Assembly: GCA_025765615.1 (NCBI GenBank)
Contig: JAIVFJ010000095.1
Location: forward strand, 62,001-126,000
Direction: 5' to 3'
DNA from: Zopfochytrium polystomum
Taxonomy: Eukaryota > Chytridiomycota > Chytridiomycetes > Chytridiales > Chytridiaceae
Length of the DNA stretch: 64,000 bases
Both the position numbers and the translations under genes were made by a program. Below are positions 11,423-21,514 of the stretch, one piece after another; the stretch's first letter is position 1; each line of letters starts with the position of its first letter. The notes below the pieces were generated by a model, which made no database searches, had not been told where the DNA came from, and saw only the letters and a program-made list of their open reading frames with translations.

Positions 11423-12902
11423 ATGTCAGGACCGTCCACTTCTGCGACAGGAAAGAAGGGCGTCGCGGTCGCCGACTTCGCGCAGACGGGCCGTGGGCTG
11501 CGCGCCCAGCGCGCATTCACCGCCGGCGAGACGATCCTCAGCTGCCCAAGCGTGCTCTTCTGGAGCGTCGCCAGCGCGCAGCGTGAGCCGGTGCTAGGCG
11601 AGCTCCTCGCGACATGCCGCCCGCCGCTTTCGATCGACGACACGATCGCGGTGTACCTTCTCTTCGTGCGGCACTCGCCGTCCTGCGCGCAGCCGCGCGA
11701 CTCGCCGCGGCGCACACACGTGCGCACGGGGATCCCCGCATCGTACAGCGCGTCGGTGTTCTTCTCGGCGGCGGACCTGGACGTGTGCCGCGGGTCGTCG
11801 CTGCACGCTGTGACCGAGCGGCTGCGGGCGCAGATCGCGGACGACTATGCGGCGCTGGCGGCGGGCCTGTTTGCGCGGCGCCCGGATGTGTTCCCGGTCG
11901 CCGCCGGGTTCGCCCTGGATGACTACATGTGGGCGCTGTTCACGGTGTGGAGCAGGGCGATGGACTTTTCAACGGGCGGCGGCGGTGACGGCGGCGATGG
12001 GCCGCTGCGCGCGATCGCACCGTTGCTGGATATGGCGAATCACTCGTTTGCCGTGCCGCAGTGCCATGCGTACGATCCGGCCGCGCAGTGCATCAAGATC
12101 GTGGCCGGGACAAACTACAAGAAAGGCGACCAGGTGAGGAGTTTTTGGCCTCCTCGTTTCGGGCGTTCGTCCCCTCGCGAAACGTCCCTTCCTTGCACAA
12201 TGCACTCCGCTAAACACAGTAAAAAAACCCCCGAAGATCTTTATCAACTACGGACCCGTCAGCAACGCCAAGCTGCTCCGCCTGTACGGCTTTGTGGTGC
12301 CTGACAACCCGCACGACAGCTACGAGCTGCACCTCTCGACGCACCCGCTGGCGCCGCTGTACGACGAGAAGCTGCGAGTCTTTGCCCAGGCGGGGCTGTC
12401 TTCTGACGCGGTCGTGCAGCTGACGGCGGCGGAGCCGCTGCCGGCGACGGTGCTGCAGTACCTGCGAATCCAGCGGATGACACTAGGCGAGGTGACGGCG
12501 GCGCGGCTGACGGGCGGAGAGGTGGCGGCGGAGCAGCCAGGCAGCCGGCGGGTGTCGGTTGCGAACGAGGCGGAGGTGCTCTGGGCGCTGGTCGAGTCGC
12601 TGGAGGCGCTGGTGGGCGGGTTTGCGCACTCTGCGGCGGAGCTGGAGCGGCGGCTGCGCGACGGCACGTACGCGGTGGGGTCCGACGCGTACGGCGCGGC
12701 TACCGTCGCGCTCGGGGAGCAGCGCATTCTGCTGCGCGCTCTGGACAAGGCACGGGGGCTGCGGGCGCTTGCGGCGTGCGGTGGTTGCGGGGCGCCGATC
12801 GACGGGACCAAGCGGTGCGCACGGTGTGGGAAGGTTGCGTATTGCGGCGTCGAGTGTCAGCGGAAAGAGTGGCCCGCGCACAAGGCCATGTGCTCAAAGT
12901 GA
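11423..12902 (+). CDS. SET-domain lysine/histidine methyltransferase with C-terminal MYND finger
   Basis: Two exons, 11423-12133 and 12237-12902 (intron GTGAGG...GAAG), encode about 458 residues. I chose the ATG at 11423. The SET part is of the Rubisco-LSMT/SETD3/SETD6 kind: VADFAQTGRGLRA at the N-terminus, a long insert, LRAIAPLLDMANHSF (about 12006-12050), and FINYGPVSNAKLLRLYGFV straight after the splice, whose NYG is the conserved active-site loop. Exon 2 ends with a MYND zinc finger, CGGCGAP...CARCGKVAYC...C...H..MC (about 12779-12896). In SMYD proteins the MYND finger is embedded in the SET domain, so a C-terminal position is unusual. Predicted to methylate a protein side chain; substrate unknown. 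High GC compared with its left neighbour. Confidence 0.85.
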
Positions 12903-13347
12903 TGTGAGGAAGCGAACCGTTGCTGCTGCTGATTCAGAAGCTCTATGGGAATGTTCTTGGAGAATACAGTCCTTCTTTTCACGCCCAACCGTGGTCAGGC
13001 TGGAGCAGTCAATCGTAATCGAGGTTCAAAACCGCACAGCTGGTGCTGCAACTTTGGTGCAAAGAGCGAAGCCGCAGATTAGGCACTTGTGCAATCCACA
13101 ATCGGAAAAAAAAGAAAAATAAAAATAAAAATAAAAAAGAAGAACGTCAACCACCGATGCTCGCAACTGCACAGATATAGCCAGTTACTCTGACGCTGCC
13201 CATGTTGTCCACTCGGATGGGAAATCATAGCTTGGGTACCATGCTCTATTTGGAGGAATTGTTATTTTTGGGTCTTTTGGGGAAAGCCGTGTGCTGGAGC
13301 TTTGACCTGCCACTGTGGTGCACAGGGGCGCCTAGTGCAAGGATGAC
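12903..13347. other. Intergenic region
   Basis: Contains an A-rich patch (13107-13142). No supported gene. This is where the 5' part of the truncated methyltransferase copy would be expected, but it is not recognisable. Confidence 0.4.
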
Positions 13348-14340
13348 TTGCAGCAGTTTACAAGTGATGCCAAGGCCCAGCCGCCGCCCTCACCGTCCCC
13401 GCCCGCGACCCCTACAAAGTCCTCGCCGCGCCTCGACTCTGGCAGAGAAGGAGAGGCGACCCTCACGGCCGCCGCTGCCGCCGAGCTCCGCCGGGCGCTC
13501 GCAGAGTGGCGCGCCGAGTGCTCGCGGCTCATGCAGGAACGCGACGCGCAGCACGGCCAGCTCGCAAAGCTGCGCGCTCTCTGCGCGCAGCTCCGGCGGG
13601 AGCGCGACGAGCTCCGCGAAGAACTCGGCGATACGCACGAACTCTGTGCGGAGGCGCAGCGGGAGCGCGACGAGTACCAAACGGCGGCGGCGGAAGCCGA
13701 GTGTGACGCAGACGACCTGCGGCAGGACTACGAGGAGCTGAGAGAGACGTGCGAAAGGCGCGGGAGGGCGCTGAAATTTGTCCGGCGCGCTTCGGAACGA
13801 AAAAGTCCTCGATGTCGGACGGTGTGCGACCGAGCCTGAAAGAAACGGGTTTGTTGCGGGCGACGAGGAGGAGTTGGTACCTTGGCTTTCTCGCTTTTAC
13901 GGACTGGATGAGCTGCAAGCGATGAAGGGTCTCATGGTACTGGCCAGCTTCTTTGAAGGGGGCTATAACACGCTGTGCACCTGCGAATTGTCGACCAGCT
14001 TTGTGTGCGAATTTCTAGTGACAAAAGAGGCGCGCTCCTTTTCATCCCTTGGATCGGGGAATGGCACGTTCGAGTTGGCCATTTACAAGATGAGATGCCA
14101 GAACTGGTACCCCACAACCGGCAACATTCGAGTTTCGGAATGTTACTCCACAAACACTCCCGGCTGGCACAAAGTGTGTGGATGCAGAGAAACTATCCCG
14201 CATTTGTTCCAAGCAGTTGGCCTGGGTTAGAACTCGAGTATCCTTTTCAAATGCCCGGCCGTTCACATATCTCTCTATGCTTGTAAAATAATTATTATCT
14301 TTGTCCGTGCTTTTCTTTTTTTGTTTCGATTTCACCGTTC
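13348..14340 (+). pseudogene. Truncated copy 1 of the coiled-coil/BMT5-like methyltransferase family
   Basis: The Glu/Arg-rich coiled coil (ELRRALAEWRAECSRLMQER and on, about 13483-13760) is followed by a frameshift and local deletion near 13770-13800, then by the middle of the methyltransferase domain in another frame: FYGLDELQAMKGLMVLASF and SLGSGNGTFELAI, to AVGLG and an in-frame TAG at 14228-14230, where copy 2 has CAG. Soon after FKCP the rest of the domain is missing and the sequence jumps into the family's 3' flank (tgcttgtaaaataattatta, about 14279-14298). N-terminal low-complexity sequence is also missing. The copy is therefore dead, with at least three lesions. Confidence 0.8.
14275..14301 (+). 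repeat. Family 3' flank motif, copy 1
   Basis: tatgcttgtaaaataatta followed by ttatcttt, a variant of the tail motif after copies 2 and 3. It lies directly after the truncated coding sequence, marking the deletion junction. Confidence 0.7.
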
Positions 14341-14866
14341 CAACAAACAATGATTGTGATCAGTCTTTGCGAAAGTTAATGGCTGCTTCATGGAGCCGAA
14401 TAAATCGTGAATGTCGATGTGCCACTTGTTCAATCGATGTTTTGTCTTTGCGAAAAAAAAATATAAAAAAGGAGAAAAAAGAGAAAACAAATAAACTCTG
14501 AGGTGATTGAGCGAGACAGAGACAAAGTACCAACGCGCGTGATATCACAGCAAATGGAATATTTACCACAGCAACTCGCCGAGAGAGCCGAACGACTTGC
14601 ATGAATAAAAGAAAATGCGAGCCCGGGTTCAAGAACAAACAAAAAAAAAGAAAAAGAAAAGTGATGTGCCTATTTCAAAGGAAAACCAAAAGAAAAAAAA
14701 GAACAAAAACAGAAAAATCCAAAGATGGGAAGATCTTTCCGCTGCTATCGCTGCCTTCGTGCAACAGGCAAGCAACATCCAACCGTGCTCGGGTGAGCGA
14801 GCGCTTCTGAGTCTCTACCTTTTGGCTGCGCATTCGTTTTCCTTTGCTTGCAAAATCTGAGCAGTA
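14341..14866. other. A-rich intergenic region
   Basis: Purine- and A-rich plus strand (14450-14495, 14635-14730). No domain recognised. A first exon of the next gene might lie here, since no ATG was found at that gene's visible 5' end. Confidence 0.35.
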
Positions 14867-16239
14867 CTCCACTCTACATTACCCTATAATTCAACCCAAA
14901 GGCTCAGTTCCGAGCGAAGAAGATCTACACGTTCTCAAAGAAGCTCTGAGTGATTTATCGGCATTCACAACCATCGCCTATGGCTACAAGCTGAAGATCA
15001 CGGAATTAAAGGACAGCTCTGCCTCCGTTCCGACTATCGACGACGATCAAGGCTCCAGCGAAGGTGGGGGATTCTCGCCGGAAGGGTCTTTGCGATATTG
15101 GCCCTCTTCTGGTCCGTCCAGCGGGAGCGGCATGAGTTCGCCAGAGGTGGGCAACTCGGATTTGATTCGTAATCCCTGACACCCATTTATTCACAATACA
15201 ACAACAGCCTGGTGGATCGACGGCGTACTCCGGGCCAAGCGCTTTCCGACAGCACGGGGCGCACGAAGATGACTCTGAGCGGGAAGACTTTGACGATGCC
15301 GAGTGGGACGAGGCAGACAGGGACAGTGATACCAACAGCGACAGCGACACTGACAGCGACGGCGATCTTTTCCGACAGCACAGGGCGCTCGAATACGACG
15401 TTGAGAATGATTCTGAGTGGGAAGACATTGACGATACCGAGTGGGATCCTCAGGCTTCAGCGTAATCCAAACGTCCATCCACCGTTATCTCGACGACTAT
15501 GACTTCGCCTGCCTCTCGCTCGCGATGGGCTTTCAGCAAGCTCCAAACCCAACCCTGCTGGACAGAATCGAGCGACCCCTTGATATTGCGAGCCAGCGGG
15601 GGGATATCGAGATGCTAGACTTTATCAGAGACGGCTTGTCTCCAGGACAGCTGTCTTCTGCATATTCGCACCTGTCGCTTGAACACGCCTACAAGAGATA
15701 CGCCGAAGGACGAGGAAACGATGTGCTACTTTGGTGGGTAACGAGAGTGCCTCGGCCGAATCCGCTGGCAAAATGCAACAGCCCGGAGTGTACGCAGTGC
15801 GACCCTGGGCCGCCAAAGCTTCGATTCGCTGGAAACCGCAGGCCGGAAAAGGTAATTTGTTTGTCGGAAAACCCGCGGGACGACCGCACGGACAAGGACA
15901 AGATTTTCGTAAGTTGCCCCGTTTGTTTCGCTGGGAAAGGTCTGATGAAGTCCCGCTTATCCCATTCAGGCTCGAACCCTTCTGGGCAACACGGACTTGC
16001 GCCAGTCGTCGTACTACGGCGCATTCACATCTGATAATCGCCTTCTCGCAATCGTCGGGTGGGGCTGGTGGGCCGACGGCGTCCGGTACAAAGGGATTAA
16101 CACTCGAGTTACGCCCAGCCAGTTCCAGTGCAGGTTCTGCTGGAATGAAAATATGTGCTGGGGTCCCGAGTGCCCAAGCGCCGATAGGATGCTAGCGATG
16201 CCAACCAAGCGGTGGTCAGATGACATCCTTCAGGATTAA
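14867..16239 (+). CDS. Unidentified acidic protein with ankyrin-like C-terminal part
   Basis: Likely spliced from 14867-15146, 15208-about 15416, about 15461-15909 and 15970-16239; the 5' start is not found. Exon 1 has an uncharacterised helical segment (VPSEEDLHVLKEALSDLSAF). Exon 2 is an Asp/Glu/Ser-rich repeat: two related units begin FRQHGAHEDD and FRQHRALEYD and share a DAEWD/DTEWD ending, with an S-D run between them. A 44-nt intron (15417-15460) would restore the frame into PLDIASQRGDIEMLDFIRDG...NDVLLWWVTRV, which resembles the ankyrin-type units common in chytrid and oomycete proteins. A Cys-rich end (CNSPECTQC, CRFCWNENMCWGPEC) may bind metal. Function unknown. Confidence 0.5.
15240..15450 (+). 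repeat. Imperfect tandem repeat within the acidic exon
   Basis: A unit starting tttccgacagcac (about 15242 and 15369, offset about 127 bp) occurs twice; each copy runs to an acidic ending with gccgagtggga or accgagtggga. An Asp-Ser run made of gacagc codons separates the copies. Confidence 0.7.
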
Positions 16240-16549
16240 AACATCTCCATAGTTCACAAGTTTTACGTTCTGTTGTTGAAGCGTTTACCCTTTTTTGATC
16301 ACTTTATCCTGATGAGTGCCTCCGCGTGGTTGATTCATCTTTTCGCTTGCGTTTCTTCACACCTTTAAAAAAATTTTGTGCAAGAAACACGCCGTCACGC
16401 TTTTACCAGAGAGAAATTTTGCACTCAGGGTTGGCCTTCTCCAAGTCGCGCAGCGCAATTCGCGCCGCGCGCATTCCTTCGGCGCCGACGCATTACGTGC
16501 ACGAAAGTTGCGTGTGCCTGGTGGCACCCTTTGCTGACGACAAAGTTTT
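16240..16549. other. Intergenic region before methyltransferase copy 2
   Basis: No supported gene. A ttttgcag acceptor-like site ends at about 16555, so an upstream non-coding or short coding exon of the next gene is possible. Confidence 0.35.
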
Positions 16550-18358
16550 TGCAGGGTCAGGGTCCGACGCCGCCACCGCTGCCGACAACGCCCTCACCAC
16601 CCTGCCCTCCTCCCACCAAAACGTCCACAACCATCAGCACACGCAACTGGGAGACCTAGCCGCCGTCGCTACCACCACGACAGCGCCTGCTAGTGGCGAT
16701 GCCACCAGCGTCATCTCTCTCCTCGCCCAACTGAGTCTGAACACCACCGTCGCTCCAGACAGCCCCCAAGCACAAAGCACACAAGGACCCCGTGCACGGA
16801 CCCGTCGTGGTCCGGCCCGCGTCATCCGCGCCATCCGCACTGACGACCGCCTCCCCACCACCCTCTGCGCATCCGTCCACAGATGTCATGGCCCAGCCGC
16901 CGCTATCCCCGCCAGGGACCCACAAAGACCCCGCCGCGCCGCAGCTCGAGCCAGGTGGAGACAAAGAGTCGAAGAGGAGCCTCTCCCCGACTTTCTAGTC
17001 AGAAAGAGGCGCTCAATTCTATCCCTCGGATCTGGGAATGGCTCATTCGAGGAGGCGATTTGCCGAATGAGAGGCCAGAACTGGAACCCCACAACCGGCA
17101 ACATTCGAGTTTCGGAATGTTACTCCACACGCATTCCCGGCTGGCATGTGGTGGACGGAGAGGAACTTGTCTTCGATGTGTTCCAAACAGTTGGCCTGGG
17201 TCAGAACTCGAGCCTACTTTTCAATTGTCCGCCGCGCGCTCGCAGAGTCATGTGCCGAGGCTCGCGCAGGAACGGGACGCGCAGCGGGGCGAGCTGGCCG
17301 AGTTGCGCCAGCTTTGCACGAGGCTCCAACAAGAGCGCAACGCGCTCGACGCTCAGGTCGCCGAGACGCGCCAGCTCTGTGAGCGGGCGCAGCAGGAGCG
17401 CGACGCGAGCCGATTTTCGGCGGAGTTGGCGCAGTGGGCTGCGAACGACGTGCAGCGACGGCTTGACGCGGCGCACCAGGCTTTCGAGAATGCAGCGCAG
17501 AGCAACCTAAGGCGCGGTACGGCCTTGAAATTCGCGCAGGCGATCGTGCGCTACTCCGGCATTTTGCGCCACAGGGTAGACCATTCGCGAATCATGGAGG
17601 ACCTTGCGATCGAGCCGTTTGCGACCGAGTTTGAGCGTAGCGGCCTTGCTCCAGACCACAAGGGAAGCTTGATACCTGAGCTTTTCAACTTTTACGAGCT
17701 GGGCGAGCTGCAATCGATGAAGGGTCTCACATCACTGGCGAGCTGGCTTGAAGGAGACAATGACACATTGTCGACTTGCAAATTATCGACCACCTTTGTG
17801 TACGACTTCCTGGTCACCAATAAGTCCTCGATTTTGTCCCTCGGATCTGGGAATGGCACGTTCGAGATGGCGATTTGCACGATGAGAGGCCAGAGCTGGG
17901 ATCCCACGTCTGGCAACATTCGAGTTTCAGAATGGTACAACAGATACAGTCCTGGCTGGCACGTGGTGGATGCAGAGAAACTGGACGACAACGTGTTCAG
18001 GACGGTCGGGCTGGATCAGAACTCGAGTATCCTTTTCAACTGTCCATGGTCAGGCCGGCACAGCGGAACAACGCTCCGCACTCTTTTGCAGACATTTATG
18101 AAATCTGCTTCCTGTATCCTTTCACCTGGTCAATTCATATTTCTGGGAATCACCGAAAGCAGCCAGTATTTCCACGACTACGGCCTTGTCGAACTTGCGA
18201 AGCTTCGCTGTAATTTACGCCTGCGCTGCATCGATACCGGATTCCACGACTTGGCTTGGAGGCATGGATACAAACACCAGTCAAATTTTAATTATGACAT
18301 TGATGCTCGATTGCGGGGTAGTTTGGTCATGCTCTGTTTCGAAAAATTCTACTCCTGA
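16550..18358 (+). CDS. Chimeric copy 2 of the coiled-coil/BMT5-like methyltransferase family
   Basis: Layout: low-complexity N-terminal part with a SLLAQLSLNTT motif (about 16560-16990), then an extra about 230-bp piece of the methyltransferase domain (about 16995-17225, SILSLGSGNGSFEEAI to SLLFNC) in one frame. From about 17226 in another frame follow the coiled coil (LAQERDAQRGELAELRQL) and a complete methyltransferase domain: SILSLGSGNGTFEMAI (about 17830), SSILFNCPW (about 18027), FMKSASCILSPGQFIFLGIT (about 18097) and FHDLAWRHGYKHQS (about 18243), stopping at 18358. The 3' two-thirds is intact and could encode a protein of about 370-490 residues, but the N-terminal part is out of frame with it. 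Domain basis: GxGNGTF loop, ILFNCPW and a late FHDLA..GY match the DUF2431/BMT5-like Rossmann fold, known for rRNA uridine-N3 methylation in yeast. Confidence 0.6.
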
Positions 18359-18392
18359 GGGAGTTTCGCTTATTTGGTGACTATCAAGGTCT

Positions 18393-18416
18393 ATGCCTGT
18401 AAAATCATTATCTTTG
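18393..18416 (+). repeat. Family 3' flank motif, copy 2
   Basis: tatgcctgtaaaatcattat plus cttt, about 35 bp after the stop codon; identical over 24 bp to the motif after copy 3. Possibly a 3' UTR or polyadenylation element. Confidence 0.75.
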
Positions 18417-18895
18417 CCTATGATTCTATGTTTTCTTTTCGCCGGTTTTTGCTTGTAACTGACGGGGGGAAAATCCTTGGTTTTGGCAAAAACACCAGTG
18501 TGAATTCCGCTCAATCGGGCCACTTATCCCTTCTGTCCCAAAAATTATTCAGTGGTTTTTGGTAACGATCCGGGAGACAAACCAAACTGTTGGTCATCAA
18601 CTGAGAACCGTGTCTGGCGATTCCGAGCCTTTAAAACTATCAGATTGTCACATATTGGGCCAAACTTTTTTCAGGCGATGCGGTAGGTTTTGCAACAGGG
18701 AACCAGGGCGATGCTGTGGATGTCTTGATGAGAGTAGGAGAAAGCATGACTAATGCTCATTGCAAGTCCACTAGTCGCGAACGTTACCCTTTCGGGGGGT
18801 TGTTTTCGAATCCAGGTAAATAGCTTTTTTTCTTCTTGTTGGTTGATTGATGGATGGCATTGGCCAGCAAAACCAGCCGATTGTCTTGACATTCA

Positions 18896-18898
<3 letters not shown>

Positions 18899-18928
<30 letters not shown>
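18899..18928. repeat. (TG)n microsatellite
   Basis: About 15 TG units between methyltransferase copies 2 and 3. Confidence 0.9.
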
Positions 18929-18929
<1 letters not shown>

Positions 18930-19152
18930 CGCTTGACGGTTTTCTGGACTTGGTTATTAATATTCATTCAATGGGAGTGGGAAAATGCTTATTTTCAAAA
19001 AAGGTGTGCGCCAAGATCACCACCTCGTGAAAATGGGAAGCGTGCCACCCACTCCTCGGATTTGATTCTTGTCTTCCGACGAACTTTTTTTTTTTGGTTC
19101 TTCCAAAGAAAGAAAAAAAAAGAGAAGGAAAGGGAAAAAAAAAAGGAAAACC

Positions 19153-20943
19153 ATGAGCGAAAAAACAGGGACCAACGCCGCCGCCGCCGCCGCCGCCGCC
19201 GCCCCTGCCGCCGCCACTCGACCGATGCAGCACCAATTAGCCGCTGCCGCCGCCGGCGCCGCCACCCCGCCGCCCTCCCCGCCGCGACCCGACTACCACA
19301 ACAACAACAACAACAACAGCCGGCTCGCATATTCGCGCCTCGGAGCGGGCGACCCGACCGTGGCCGCCGCCGCCGCCGCAGCCGCCGCCGCCATCGCCTG
19401 CGCGACCGCGTCCACCCCCGTGGGCGGCGGCGGCGGCGACGGCGGCGCAAACAGCGTCGCCGCGCTCCTCGCCCAAATGAGTCTGCATCTCGCCGCCGCC
19501 GCCGCCGCCCAACAAGACAGACGGAGCAGCAGCACCACCACCAGACCCGCGGGAACAGAGGACCCCGTCGTCCCCTTTGGACCCCTCGTCCCCGCCGCCG
19601 CCGCCGTCCCTGCGCCGCCGCCCCCGCCCCTCCCCGCACACCACCACCACCACAACCCCACCACCACCACCCCAACAGCAACAGCAGCGGCAGCAGTACC
19701 ACCACCACCACCACCACAACCACAACCACAACCAAAAACCCCCGCGCCGTCGTCGTCCGTGGAAGCCAAAGCGCAGCCGCCGCCGGCAAGGACGACGCCA
19801 ACGCGTCGCGGCGGCGGCGGCGGCGACGCGGTGAAGACGGAAAAGGACGAGGACGCCCTCGCCGCGGCCGCCGCGGCCGACGCCGCCGCGGACCCCGCCG
19901 AGCTGCGGCGGGCGCTGTCAGCGGTGCGGGCCGAGTGCGCGGAGCTCCGGCGCGATCGGGACGAGCACCGCGACGCGCTCGCGCAGCTCGAGGGGTCGCG
20001 GCAGCGGCTGGAGCATCTCCGCAAAGAGAACGTGCTGCTCCGGGAGCTCGCGGCCGCGGCGACGGACGACAAGAAGAAGGGCGAGAGGCAGGACCGGAGC
20101 GAAAAGGCGTGCAAGTTTGCGCACTCGATCCTGCGGTACACGGGCGTGCTGGGGAAGAGCGTCGACCTCGACTTTTCCGAGGCGTTGAACTACGCGGCGA
20201 AGGAGGTGACCCCGCTCGAGAAGCTCTCCGAGTGGGGCAGGCTGGCTTTTGTCGGCGACATGTTTGGCCTGTACGGGCTGGACGAGGCCGAGTCGTCGAT
20301 GAGGGGCGTCCGAGCGCTGGCGAGCTGCTTCCAAGGGGACGAGGACGCGCTGACGACGTGCAAGCTGTCGATCAAGTTTGTGTTTGACTACCTGGTCACA
20401 AAGAAGCGGTCGGTCTTGTCGCTCGGGTCCGGGAACGGCACGTTCGAGATGGCGATTTGCAGCATGCGCGGCGAGACCTGGGATCCCACGGCCGGCAACA
20501 TTCGCGTGTCGGAACGCTACCGCGTCAACCTGCCCGGCTGGCACGTGTTGGACGCGGAGGAGCTGGACGGCACCGTGTTCCGAACGGTCGGCCTGGACGA
20601 GGACTCGAGCATCTTGTTCAACTGCCCGTGGACGGACTGGCACAACGAACGAAAAAGCATCCGCGTCGTCCTGCAGAACTTTATGCTTTCCGCGTACCGG
20701 GTCCTCGAGCGGGGCCGATTTGTGTTTTTGGGGATCACCGAATTGACCGAGCCCCCGTATTTCCCTCAGTACAACCTCGCCGAGCTTGCAAAGTTTGCAA
20801 AACCTGGTTTCCGTCTGCGGTACATCGATACCGGATTTCACGACTTGGCGTGGAGCAGGGGATACCATCACCATTCCGTGGGTCAGGACATTGACGGTCT
20901 GTTGAGCGGTACTCTGGTGATGCTCTGTTTCGAAAGAATCTAG
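19153..20943 (+). CDS. Intact coiled-coil/BMT5-like (DUF2431-type) methyltransferase, copy 3
   Basis: A single exon of 596 residues, starting at the ATG at 19153 in a good context. Residues 1 to about 240 are low complexity: runs of Ala, Gly, Pro, His, Asn and Thr, with a LLAQMSLHL motif shared with copy 2. About 250-310 is a coiled coil (ELRRALSAVRAECAELRRDR). About 320-595 is the catalytic-type domain: KFAHSILRYTGVLG, FGLYGLDEAESSMRG, SVLSLGSGNGTFEMAI (SAM-binding loop), SSILFNCPWTDW, LSAYRVLERGRFVFLGIT and FHDLAWSRGYHHHS. These correspond in order to the glycine-rich loop, the FNFPH-like strand and the late F...YpGY segment of BMT5-like proteins, which methylate U N3 in 25S rRNA. Motif variants (NCPW for NFPH) suggest a divergent family; substrate unknown. 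Confidence 0.65.
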   Translation: MSEKTGTNAAAAAAAAAPAAATRPMQHQLAAAAAGAATPPPSPPRPDYHNNNNNNSRLAYSRLGAGDPTVAAAAAAAAAAIACATASTPVGGGGGDGGANSVAALLAQMSLHLAAAAAAQQDRRSSSTTTRPAGTEDPVVPFGPLVPAAAAVPAPPPPPLPAHHHHHNPTTTTPTATAAAAVPPPPPPQPQPQPKTPAPSSSVEAKAQPPPARTTPTRRGGGGGDAVKTEKDEDALAAAAAADAAADPAELRRALSAVRAECAELRRDRDEHRDALAQLEGSRQRLEHLRKENVLLRELAAAATDDKKKGERQDRSEKACKFAHSILRYTGVLGKSVDLDFSEALNYAAKEVTPLEKLSEWGRLAFVGDMFGLYGLDEAESSMRGVRALASCFQGDEDALTTCKLSIKFVFDYLVTKKRSVLSLGSGNGTFEMAICSMRGETWDPTAGNIRVSERYRVNLPGWHVLDAEELDGTVFRTVGLDEDSSILFNCPWTDWHNERKSIRVVLQNFMLSAYRVLERGRFVFLGITELTEPPYFPQYNLAELAKFAKPGFRLRYIDTGFHDLAWSRGYHHHSVGQDIDGLLSGTLVMLCFERI

Positions 20944-21514
20944 ATGGAACCCGGAGTTTCCTGGTGACCTCGGACACTCGCTCATATCTGTATGCCTGTA
21001 AAATCATTATCTTTACCAATGTCTCTATTTCCTCATCTCCTCCAACAAATGTGGACTGTTAAACTATAATTTTTGCCAATGTTTTTCTCATCTTTTTTTT
21101 CTTTATCCCCTTCCAACAAACGATGACGGTGTTCTTGAATAGGCATGCACCATCACTTGAACGAACCTTCATTACCAAACGCCTTTTGTCGCTGACAAAC
21201 ATCAGAATAAATGGCTGCCCGAACAGCTTATTGTATAGTGTTACGCGTTCGGTGAGTAATTTAAACAGAGAAGCTTCTCGGAATCCACAAAACGAGATCG
21301 TCAACAATCACCCTATACCGGTTTTACCCTTTAAAAGCCATCGCGATGATACTGCTTCGTGGCCAATCCTCGTTCGGCACAAGGACAGGACCGGCCCGCA
21401 TTAGACACTCACAAATTAAGCAAACCAACGGATTTAGTCCAAAAAATGGGGCACGCATGTTCTACGTGTTTTTATTCTCAAAAAGGAACCAGATTCACAC
21501 CCAACCCCACCCGC
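20944..21514. other. Convergent intergenic region
   Basis: Lies between the 3' end of methyltransferase copy 3 and the 3' end of the first epoxide hydrolase. Apart from the duplicated family flank nothing is recognised. Confidence 0.4.
20992..21015 (+). repeat. Family 3' flank motif, copy 3
   Basis: tatgcctgtaaaatcattat plus cttt, about 49 bp after the stop codon. A second shared stretch, ttccaacaaacgatga, lies further on (about 21111-21126) and has a counterpart after copy 1 (about 14337-14352). Confidence 0.75.

Larger units (their letters stand above)
18359..19152. other. Intergenic region with a (TG)n tract
   Basis: Contains the 3' flank of copy 2 (conserved tail motif at about 18393-18416), a dinucleotide (TG)n at 18899-18928 and A-rich leader sequence just before the copy 3 start. 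No gene recognised. Confidence 0.45.

Noticed and set aside
19653..19736. CAN/CCA repeats near 19650 as a separate microsatellite-driven gene disruption
   Set aside because: The frame stays open and encodes His/Thr/Pro/Gln runs within copy 3, so it is coding low-complexity sequence.
18995..19801. Minus-strand Gly/Val/Arg-rich open frames
   Set aside because: Antisense of the Ala/Pro/Gly-rich N-terminus of copy 3; pure composition effect.
18753..20387. Arg/Pro-rich 544-residue open frame overlapping methyltransferase copy 3
   Set aside because: An out-of-frame shadow of GCC/CGC-rich coding sequence; the methyltransferase frame has conserved motifs and a good start.
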